DNA of 64,000 nucleotides from Pseudomonas sp. Bc-h (GTDB lineage Bacteria > Pseudomonadota > Gammaproteobacteria > Pseudomonadales > Pseudomonadaceae), in NCBI RefSeq assembly GCF_002080045.1, contig NZ_MUIN01000017.1, positions 124,001 through 188,000 of the forward strand, in the 5' to 3' direction. The notes beneath the pieces are model-generated. The model saw only the letters and a list, made by a program, of their open reading frames with translations. It searched no databases and was not told where the DNA came from. The first letter of the stretch is position 1; the number at the start of each line of letters is the position of its first letter. Positions 43,239 to 50,176 of the stretch are shown here, in pieces. A program made the position numbers and the translations under genes.

Positions 43239-43640
43239 ATGATGTCCGAAGGTTATGGCGAGAGCTGCGTATGTGCAGACGACCGGCCCAGCAATGACGA
43301 GCTGAGCGCGTTGATCGCGCAAGTGGTGATGCGAGGGCAGGACGCACCGCAGCGTTTGTTCTCGGCCGTGGCGCCGTTGCTGAGCGCATTCTATGAGGGG
43401 CATATTCAGGCCGGGCGTGCGAAGCGCGAGGACCTTGAAACGCTCGTGCAAGGGGCCTTTTTGGCGGTCTGTCAGCGTCATGGCAGCTTTGATGGCGGGC
43501 ACCCGTTTCGGGCCTGGCTGATCGAGATCGCGCGCAGTACGTTACTGGATTATCTGGTCAGCCAATCGGCGAACAGGGGTGGGGTTGCTTCTGTGGTTGC
43601 ATCGCCCATCCGTCGCAAAAAGGCTTTGAGAGCTGTTTGA
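43239..43640 (+). CDS. Sigma-70 region 2-like protein lacking region 4
   Basis: A 133-residue protein. Residues about 20-105 resemble ECF sigma-factor region 2 (APLLSAFYEGHIQAGRAKRE, LVQGAFLAVCQRHGSFD, PFRAWLIEIARSTLLDYL). The chain then ends after a short basic tail (SPIRRKKALRAV) with no region 4. The 40 bases before ohr cannot encode the missing domain in any frame. The start at ATG 43239 has AAGGG nearby; TTG and other ATG codons upstream are also open. It could be a truncated sigma gene, a pseudogene or a stand-alone region 2 protein. Confidence 0.6.
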   Translation: MMSEGYGESCVCADDRPSNDELSALIAQVVMRGQDAPQRLFSAVAPLLSAFYEGHIQAGRAKREDLETLVQGAFLAVCQRHGSFDGGHPFRAWLIEIARSTLLDYLVSQSANRGGVASVVASPIRRKKALRAV

Positions 43641-43680
43641 TTAGCCGCCCTTGGGCGTGCGTCGTTTGCCGGGAAACTTC

Positions 43681-44097
43681 ATGATCAGTATTGAAAAGAT
43701 TCTCTACACCGGTCACACCCATACGACCGGTGGCCGTGATGGCGCCGGGCGTAGCTTCGACGGGCGTCTTGATCTCAAACTCTCTCCTCCCGGCGCTCCG
43801 GGCAACGGCACCAATCCGGAACAACTTTTTGCCCTGGGCTGGTCGGCCAGCTTCCTCGGTGCCCTGCGTCATGCCTGCAACGCGCGCAAGGTTGCCTTCC
43901 CCAATGATGCGGCCGTGGATGCCCAGGTCGACCTGGGCCATGGTGAGCAGGGGTTCTTTCTGCAGGCGCGGATGGCCGTGTCATTGCCGGGCATTGAAGA
44001 AGACGCGGCGCAGGCCTTGATCGACGCAGCGCATCAGAACTGTCCTTATTCGAAAGCCACTCGGGGCAATCTGAGCGTGACCCTGACTCTGGTCTGA
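43681..44097 (+). CDS. ohr: Organic hydroperoxide resistance protein (Ohr)
   Basis: A 138-residue OsmC/Ohr-family peroxidase that reduces organic hydroperoxides using a cysteine pair and lipoyl-dependent thiols. Catalytic cysteines are Cys66 (LRHACNARK) and Cys121 (NCPYSKATRGN). YTGHTHTTGGRDG at the N-terminus and NPEQLFALGWSA are Ohr hallmarks, so it is Ohr rather than OsmC. No OhrR-type MarR regulator is adjacent; upstream is the sigma-like gene and downstream a STAND regulator. Its lipoate dependence links it loosely to lipA/lipB. Confidence 0.94.
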   Translation: MISIEKILYTGHTHTTGGRDGAGRSFDGRLDLKLSPPGAPGNGTNPEQLFALGWSASFLGALRHACNARKVAFPNDAAVDAQVDLGHGEQGFFLQARMAVSLPGIEEDAAQALIDAAHQNCPYSKATRGNLSVTLTLV

Positions 44098-44116
44098 TTC
44101 TTCCGTCCTGTCTCCT

Positions 44117-44139
44117 CGGCCTGTTGCTGCAACAGGCCG
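44117..44139 (+). terminator. Hairpin after ohr
   Basis: CGGCCTGTTG (44117-44126) and CAACAGGCCG (44130-44139) form a perfect 10-bp stem with a CTG loop 20 bases after the ohr stop. There is no T-tract, so termination efficiency is uncertain. Confidence 0.6.
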
Positions 44140-44243
44140 CCTGCACTTGAACGATCATCAAAAACACCTATCATCCTTGAACCTGCAGGTATGGTTCGTC
44201 ATCCCGCGCCAACATCACCCCCCATTTCGAGAGAACGATCCTC

Positions 44244-47144
44244 GTGGAGTCCGCCCCAGACGACCTGCACGAATCCCCCAGCCTGCGATTTGCCTTCGGC
44301 CCCTTCTGCGTTACGCCGAACAAGCGGCTGCTGACCAAAAACGACCTCCCGCTCGAGATCGGCGGACGTGCGCTGGACCTGTTGATCGCGCTGATCGAGC
44401 AGCCCGGACGCGTACTCTCCAAACGTGACCTGATCAAGAAGGTCTGGTCTGACATCGTTGTCGAGGAAGGCAGCCTGCGCTTTCACATGACCGGTCTGCG
44501 CCGCATCCTTGGCGATGGCGAGGAGGGCGCGCGCTACATCAGCACTCAGGTCGGGGTCGGCTATGCCTTTGTCGCGCCCATCGTGCGTTTGCCATCCGGG
44601 CGCAGCGCTCAGCCTTTTCCGCCGTCTGCGGTGCGTTGGCAGAGCAAACGCTTTTCCAGCTCGGTGGGGAGCCTTCCGCCACGCACTCGCCTGATCGGTC
44701 GTGAAGCCGACGTGCAACTGGTCGTTGATCGGCTGCAGGAGCCTCGGCTGTTCACCATTGTTGGCGCGGGCGGGGTGGGCAAGACCAGCCTTGCGATCGA
44801 AGTGGGACACCGGATCTGCGACGCCAATCCTGACTGCGTGCGGTTTGTCGATCTGGCGCAGGTCGAGGATCCCCTGCTGGTTCCTTCGGCGCTGGCCGGC
44901 TCGCTGGACATTCCGGTGCAGGCCGAAGACCCGATGTTCGTGCTGCTTGCCCATCTTCAGGAACAGAACCTGCTGCTGGTCATCGACAACTGCGAGCATT
45001 TGATCGACGCGGTGTCGGCTATCGTCGAGCGCATCAGGGAGGCTGCGCCGCAGGTAGGGGTGCTGGCAACCAGCCGCGAGCCGCTGCGTGCCCGAGACGA
45101 GCAAGTTCATTGGCTGAGCCCGCTGGACTTCCCGAGCGACACGCAGGACCTCTCGGTGCAGGAATTACTGGCCTTCCCGGCAATCGAGTTGTTTGTCGAG
45201 CGAGCGTCTTCGGGGAATGCTGCGCTGGCGCTGGAGGCCGACAACACGCAGATGATCGCCGATATCTGCCGCCGGCTGGAGGGCATGGCGCTGCCCATTG
45301 AACTGGCAGCCATGCGTGTTGCGGCCCATGGCGTCCCGGCGACTCACGCATTGCTGGGTGAGCGGTTTTCCCTCGGTTGGGCCGGGCGGCGCACGGCTTT
45401 GCCCCGTCATCAGACGCTGCGCGCCATGCTCGACTGGAGCTACAACCTGCTATCGGCCGAAGAAAGTCTGGTGTTCGACCGCCTTGCGATTTTTGTCGGT
45501 CCATTCTCGCTGGATGCGGCCTCGCAGATTGTCGCTGATGCGGGGCTTGATTCGATCACCGCAGCTGCCCTGCTGGATGAGCTGGCGGCCAAGGGATTGG
45601 TCACGGTTGATCCCGGCGACCCGATGGCGGCGTACCGGCTGCTGGAAATGACCCGCGCCTATGCCCGGGAGAAACTGGCGGAGCGGGGCGATGCCGAGGT
45701 TCATGCCCTGGCGTTTCGGCATGCGGCTTTTTACATGGACTTGCTGGGTCATCTCGGAACATCGCCCGGCGAGATCTTCCAGAACTCGGCAAAGCTTGGC
45801 AGCCAGTTGGGCAACATTCGCAGCGCACTGGAGTGGAGCTTCGGGCCGCAGGGCGATCCGGGGTTGGCATTGCCACTGGCGGCAGCGAGCGCGCAGCTGT
45901 TTCTGCACTTTTCACTGTTGGTCGAATGCCGCACCTGGTGCTCGCGAGCGACTGAGTTACTGGAGCTTGGTTACTTCGGCACACCGACGGAAATGGAACT
46001 GCAAGCGGCGCTCGGTCTGGTGCAGATGTTCACTCAAGGCAACAGCGAACTGGCAGAAAAGGCGCTGCTCAGGGCGCTGGATATCGCCGTGGCGCTGGGT
46101 GATCGCAGCTCCCAATTGCGGTTGTTAGGGCGGTTGCAGATTTTTTACGAGCGCATTGGCGACTTTCCGTCATCGCTGGCATGGGCCGAGCAAGCGGTTG
46201 AAGTGGGTAATCTCATCGGCAAACCCGAAGCCATCGCAGTGGCGGCGTCGCTGGCGGGGATATCCCACCATCTGCTGGGCAACCAGACATTGGCGCGTCA
46301 GGAACTGGAGCTGTCTTTGCGCAACAGTGTTCCGGCGCAGCGCAGCGATACGATTCACTACGGTTTCGATCACCGTAATCGCACCGGATTGGGTCTGGCA
46401 CGAACGCTGTGGCTGATGGGGTTTCCCGATCAGGCGCGATGCTGGGCCGAGCGGGTCGAAGCGGAGGCGGCGGCACTGGATCATGCCGTGACTCACTGCA
46501 TCGCGCTGGTCTGGACCCTCTGCATTCACGTCTGGACGGGGGATCTGGACAAGGCCACCGCCGGGTTGAAGACATTCACCCGCATTGCCGAGACAAACGC
46601 ACTCGGCCCTTACGCGGCGGCAGCCATCGGGATACGCGGCGCCATTGCGATACGGTCAGGCCTCGCTGGCGATGCCGTGGCGTTGCTTGAGGAAAGCCTG
46701 GCGCGGCTGCATGGCATGCGCTACGAACTGCTCACCACCTCGTTCGAAATCTCGTTGGCAGAGGGATTGGTCCTCAATGGCCAGCACGAGAAAGCGCTAA
46801 AACAGGCCAACAGCACCATCGAACATTGCCGCAAGAGCGGTGACGCCTTCGCCCTCCCGGAGTTGCTGCGGATCAAAGCCGACGTGCTCAGGATCCTGAC
46901 CCCAGACGATATCAATGCTGTCGAAACCCTGCTGGACGAGTCAATCACCATGGCCAGGCAGCAAGGCGCGCGGGCGTGGGAGTTGAGAGCCTCGATGGAC
47001 CTCGCCAGAGGGTGGCTGGATCAGAGCCGGACTCCTGAAGCAAAGGCGCTACTGAAGGCATGCCGTGATCAGGCGACCGAAGGATTCGACACCCTGGATC
47101 TGCGCCAGTTGGAGACGCTTTGGGAGCGGGTTGTTGATCGGTGA
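44244..47144 (+). CDS. Winged-helix STAND ATPase transcriptional regulator
   Basis: A 966-residue protein with an OmpR/CadC-type winged helix at about 13-108 (GGRALDLLIALIEQPGRVLS, VEEGSLRFHMTGLRRILGD). An NB-ARC/STAND ATPase follows with Walker A VGAGGVGKTS near 171-180 and Walker B LLLVIDNCEHL near 241-251, then a winged-helix-like segment. The C-terminal part is a long helical TPR-type region (about 480-966). STAND proteins switch on by ligand-driven, ATP-dependent oligomerisation. The GTG start has only a weak ribosome binding site. It follows ohr by 146 bases behind a hairpin. The target genes are unknown. Confidence 0.88.
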   Translation: MESAPDDLHESPSLRFAFGPFCVTPNKRLLTKNDLPLEIGGRALDLLIALIEQPGRVLSKRDLIKKVWSDIVVEEGSLRFHMTGLRRILGDGEEGARYISTQVGVGYAFVAPIVRLPSGRSAQPFPPSAVRWQSKRFSSSVGSLPPRTRLIGREADVQLVVDRLQEPRLFTIVGAGGVGKTSLAIEVGHRICDANPDCVRFVDLAQVEDPLLVPSALAGSLDIPVQAEDPMFVLLAHLQEQNLLLVIDNCEHLIDAVSAIVERIREAAPQVGVLATSREPLRARDEQVHWLSPLDFPSDTQDLSVQELLAFPAIELFVERASSGNAALALEADNTQMIADICRRLEGMALPIELAAMRVAAHGVPATHALLGERFSLGWAGRRTALPRHQTLRAMLDWSYNLLSAEESLVFDRLAIFVGPFSLDAASQIVADAGLDSITAAALLDELAAKGLVTVDPGDPMAAYRLLEMTRAYAREKLAERGDAEVHALAFRHAAFYMDLLGHLGTSPGEIFQNSAKLGSQLGNIRSALEWSFGPQGDPGLALPLAAASAQLFLHFSLLVECRTWCSRATELLELGYFGTPTEMELQAALGLVQMFTQGNSELAEKALLRALDIAVALGDRSSQLRLLGRLQIFYERIGDFPSSLAWAEQAVEVGNLIGKPEAIAVAASLAGISHHLLGNQTLARQELELSLRNSVPAQRSDTIHYGFDHRNRTGLGLARTLWLMGFPDQARCWAERVEAEAAALDHAVTHCIALVWTLCIHVWTGDLDKATAGLKTFTRIAETNALGPYAAAAIGIRGAIAIRSGLAGDAVALLEESLARLHGMRYELLTTSFEISLAEGLVLNGQHEKALKQANSTIEHCRKSGDAFALPELLRIKADVLRILTPDDINAVETLLDESITMARQQGARAWELRASMDLARGWLDQSRTPEAKALLKACRDQATEGFDTLDLRQLETLWERVVDR

Positions 47145-47556
47145 GGGGAAATGTTGACAGGCGCGATGCGGGGGGCAGTCACAGACAGGTTTGTCTGGAC
47201 CACCGCTTCGCTGCCGTCGTGACCTCCGGCGTCTCCCACAAGGATTGCGGCAGCCAGATTTATTTCGTCTTCCCGATCCATCGCCGAGCTAATGCCGGAC
47301 AAACAGCCTACAGCCCACACTACTCATCGTGGGAGAGAGCTTGCTCGCGAAAGCAGTCTTTCTGGCGCCGTTGCTTCGCCTGATTTACCACCTCATTCCG
47401 TATCCCGCCAAGACCAGGCTTGATGGGTTGTGACATGGAAGTTCGCAGACTTGCCGCCGTGAGTTACTCCCGACATGTGCCGTCACAACGCCGACATCTG
47501 AGAGTCCACCTCATCAACTACGGTGAAGAAAAACCGGGTTGTCAGGAGGGAGTGGA
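47145..47556. other. Intergenic region with repeat fragments before the RAYT gene
   Basis: A 412-bp gap. It holds fragments of two palindromic families: GCCGTCGTGACCTCCGGCG near 47212-47230, and a half-REP (GTGGGAGAGAGCTTGCTCGC) at 47329-47353. No convincing gene is seen. Confidence 0.5.
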
Positions 47557-48027
47557 GTGCCGGAGCTATCTGAATCCCGCCGTTTGCGTCGCGGCAGGGT
47601 GTCCGAAAAAGGAAGGGCTTATATGGTCACCTCGACTGTCCTGGATCGTCGCAATGTCTTTGCAGATTGGCGAGTCGGGCGATTACTGGTGGCCGAACTG
47701 AAGGCGGCCCAGGAGAAAGGGCTGGCGCGCTCAATGGCATGGGTGGTCATGCCTGATCACTTTCACTGGCTGTTTGAACTGCGAGAGTCCGAATTGAGCG
47801 AGCTCGTTCGCCGCATCAAATCCAGGACGAGCATTGCAGTCAATCGTGCGCTGGGCGGGAGTGGCGGGATATGGCAGGACGGGTTTCACGATAGGGCTGT
47901 CAGGCGGGAGGAGGATTTTCTGCCGATCGCCCGTTACATCGTTGCAAATCCATTGCGGGCAGGTCTGGTGAGCAAGATCGGAGATTACCCTTTATGGGAC
48001 TGCATCTGGTTGGAGGATTCGGACTGA
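47557..48027 (+). CDS. REP-associated tyrosine transposase (RAYT)
   Basis: A 156-residue IS200/IS605-related Y1 HUH transposase domesticated to act on REP hairpins. The HUH metal motif is His68-Phe-His70 in VVMPDHFHWLFEL and the catalytic nucleophile is Tyr127 in ARYIVANPLRAGLV. FHDRAVRREED is another RAYT hallmark. I place the start at GTG 47557 because AGGAGGG lies six bases upstream; a TTG six codons earlier is less likely. It is immediately followed by an array of REP-type hairpins that are its probable substrates. RAYTs are single-copy and non-mobile in their hosts. Confidence 0.92.
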   Translation: MPELSESRRLRRGRVSEKGRAYMVTSTVLDRRNVFADWRVGRLLVAELKAAQEKGLARSMAWVVMPDHFHWLFELRESELSELVRRIKSRTSIAVNRALGGSGGIWQDGFHDRAVRREEDFLPIARYIVANPLRAGLVSKIGDYPLWDCIWLEDSD

Positions 48028-48371
48028 GCGGTCAATCGTGTGAGGCGGCATGCCCGGAAAAGTGATTTGACCTGCATTGCTGTGTTGACTCGTCTACCAC
48101 CTTCGCGAGCAAGCTCCCTCCCACAGTAGACCGGGTTGATCGCGAGATTTCCGGATGGCTCAGGATTTGGCGATGGGGCAGTAGTAACTTGAAATCCCTC
48201 TACAGTAGACCGGGTTGATCGGGGGATTTCGGCTGGCTCAGTATCTGGCGATGGGGCAGAAGTAGATTGAAATCCCTATCACAGGGTCTGTAGTAGCCAG
48301 GCTGCTGGAGTGTGCTCGACAAGCGGCCGATTTCATGCCGATCGACAATTTGCCAGCCCGCACGGTCCATC

Positions 48372-48461
48372 GTGGGAGGGAGCTTCCTCGCGAAGACATT
48401 GTTACATCCAAAGGGGTTATGGGGCCTGTCAATCAGCCTTCGCGAGCAAGCTCCCTCCCAC
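48372..48461. repeat. REP doublet, unit 1
   Basis: Arms 48372-48395 and 48438-48461 are inverted copies of the GTGGGAGGGAGCTT...GCGAAG sequence with one mismatch in the left arm (TTCC for TTGC). Confidence 0.85.
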
Positions 48462-48630
48462 GGTAGACCGGGTTGATCGGGGGATTTTCGGATGGCTCGG
48501 GATTTGGCGATGCGGCAGAAGTAGATTGAAATCCCTCTCACAGGGTCTGTAGTAGCCAGGCTTCTGGAGCGTGCCCGATAGGCCGCCGATTTCATGCCGA
48601 TCGACAGTTTGCCAGCCCACACGGTCCATC

Positions 48631-48720
48631 GTGGGAGGGAGCTTGCTCGCGAAGACATTGGTACATCCAAAGGGGTTATGGGGCCTGCCAATCAGCCTTC
48701 GCGAGCAAGCTCCCTCCCAC
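48631..48720. repeat. REP doublet, unit 2
   Basis: Arms 48631-48654 and 48697-48720 are perfect 24-bp inverted copies flanking a 42-base spacer. Confidence 0.88.
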
Positions 48721-48889
48721 GGTAGACCGGGTTGATCGCAGGGTTTTCGGATGGCTCAGGATCTGGCGATGGGGCAGAAGTAGAGTGAAATGCCTCCCAC
48801 GGGGTTGGTGGTGGCGAGGCTTCTGGGGTGTGCCCTACAAGCGGCCGATTTCATGCCGATCGACAGTTTGCCAGCCCACACGGTTCATC

Positions 48890-48979
48890 GTGGGAGGGAG
48901 CTTGCTCGCGAAGACATTGGTACATCCAAAGGGGATATGGGGCCTGTCAATCAGCCTTCGCGAGCAAGCTCCCTCCCAC
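48890..48979. repeat. REP doublet, unit 3
   Basis: Arms 48890-48913 and 48956-48979 are perfect inverted copies; the spacer is almost the same as in unit 2. Confidence 0.88.
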
Positions 48980-49106
48980 GGTAGACCGGGTTGATCGCGA
49001 GATTTCCGGATGGCTCGGGATTGGCGATGCGGCAGAAGTAACTTGAAATCCCTCTACGGTAGACCGGGTTGATGGCTGGATTTTCGTACGGCTTGGCCTT
49101 GGTGAG

Positions 49107-49772
49107 CTACCTCACAGCCAATGACAACAGCCCAGCCATTTTCACCAGGTCAGCCAGGGAGCGGGCTTTCATCTTGCGCATGACTTTGCCGCGGTGTGCC
49201 TTGACGGTGATTTCACTGATGCCAAGGTCCGAGGCGATGACTTTGTTCAGCCGGCCGGCAACGACCATTGCCAAGACTTCCTGCTCGCGTGGGGTGAGGG
49301 TGGCGTAGGCGTTGCGCAGTGAGCGCAGGCCGTCTTCGCGGTTCAGCGCGGCGCGGCTGTGGTCGAGGGCGTCGGCGATGGCCTGGAGCAGGACTTCATC
49401 ATCGAACGGCTTGGTCAGAAACTCCACCGCGCCGGCTTTCATCGCGCGCACAGTGAGTGGCACGTCACCGTAGCCAGTGATGAAAATAATCGGCATGTCC
49501 GGACGCTCGCCGGCGATTGCACTCTGCAGGTCAAGCCCGTTGAGGTCGGGCAGGTTGATGTCGAGCACCAGGCAACAGGGAACTTGCGACCGGGGGTGCT
49601 CAAGAAAGGCTTGAGCCGAGTCGAAAAGTTGCGGGCGCCACTGGGCGAAGCTGATCAGCAGCTCCAGCGATTCGCGCACCGAAACGTCGTCATCGACAAC
49701 AAACACCACAGGTGTGGCATCGGTTGTCGCTGCCGGTTTCGGCGCTACGGCCAAGGCATTATTCAGGTCCAC
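49107..49772 (-). CDS. FixJ-family response regulator with LuxR-type DNA-binding domain
   Basis: A 221-residue regulator starting at GTG 49772 (perfect GGAGGT six bases upstream). The receiver domain (about 20-140) has the acidic pair at 27-29 (VVDDD), phospho-acceptor Asp71 in LVLDINLPDLNG and Lys121 in FLTKPFDD. A LuxR/FixJ helix-turn-helix lies at about 150-215 (LTPREQEVLAMVVAGRLNKV, GISEITVKAHRGKVMRKM). It is last in the kinase-receiver-regulator operon and is the likely transcriptional output for the divergent hydrolase/cytochrome module. Confidence 0.94.
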   Translation of the reverse strand: MDLNNALAVAPKPAATTDATPVVFVVDDDVSVRESLELLISFAQWRPQLFDSAQAFLEHPRSQVPCCLVLDINLPDLNGLDLQSAIAGERPDMPIIFITGYGDVPLTVRAMKAGAVEFLTKPFDDEVLLQAIADALDHSRAALNREDGLRSLRNAYATLTPREQEVLAMVVAGRLNKVIASDLGISEITVKAHRGKVMRKMKARSLADLVKMAGLLSLAVR

Positions 49773-49804
49773 TCTGGCACCTCCACACTGATTCGATCCA
49801 ACGT

Positions 49805-50176
49805 TCAACTCACAGGCAGTGCGGCGCTCAATGCCTTGAGCAACGCCGCTTCGCTGAAGGGTTTCATCAGACACTCCACGGCACCCTGGCTCATCAGCCT
49901 GGGTCGCTCCGCGGGATCGCCGTGGGCGGTGATGAAGATGATCGGGATATCGTGACCCCGAAGTGTAAGTTCTTTTTGCAGATCCGGCCCGGACATGCCC
50001 GGCATGGCGATGTCCAGAATCAGGCAGCGGGTCTGCTCGATGAAGCCCGACCACAGAAAATCCTGCCCGGAGGAGAACGCCTGAACCGCAAAGCCGAATT
50101 CTCGGAGCAGATCCGGCAGCGACTCGCGCACGGATTCATCGTCATCGACCACTGAAATCAGCAGGGGGGCGTCCAT
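49805..50176 (-). CDS. Single-domain response regulator
   Basis: A 123-residue stand-alone receiver with acidic residues 11-13 (VVDDDE), phospho-acceptor Asp55 in LILDIAMPGMSG, Thr83 in FITAHGD and Lys105 in LMKPF. It has no output domain. Its start overlaps the kinase stop by one base, and the FixJ-type regulator begins 32 bases downstream. Such receivers can divert or buffer phosphate flow or act through protein contact. Its similarity to the receiver of the next gene suggests local duplication. Confidence 0.93.
   Translation of the reverse strand: MDAPLLISVVDDDESVRESLPDLLREFGFAVQAFSSGQDFLWSGFIEQTRCLILDIAMPGMSGPDLQKELTLRGHDIPIIFITAHGDPAERPRLMSQGAVECLMKPFSEAALLKALSAALPVS

Larger units (their letters stand above)
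48102..49080. repeat. Tandem array of 259-bp units with REP-type hairpins
   Basis: The sequence TTCGCGAGCAAGCTCCCTCC recurs at 48102, 48439, 48698 and 48957. The last two intervals are exactly 259 bp; the first is 337 bp because an inner segment of about 78 bp starting GTAGACCGGGTTGATCG is doubled. The 78-bp doubling recurs at the distal end (near 48977 and 49055). Each full unit carries a 24-bp inverted pair, for example 48631-48654 with 48697-48720, around a 42-base spacer. Frames across the array are not genes. Confidence 0.93.

Noticed and set aside
48200..49046. Several 60-160-codon frames in the REP array
   Set aside because: They repeat the same peptide because the DNA unit repeats; there is no ribosome binding site and no family resemblance.
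48102..49080. CRISPR array
   Set aside because: Units are 259 bp, spacers are nearly identical between units and the repeats are long inverted pairs, unlike CRISPR direct repeats with unique spacers; no cas gene is present.
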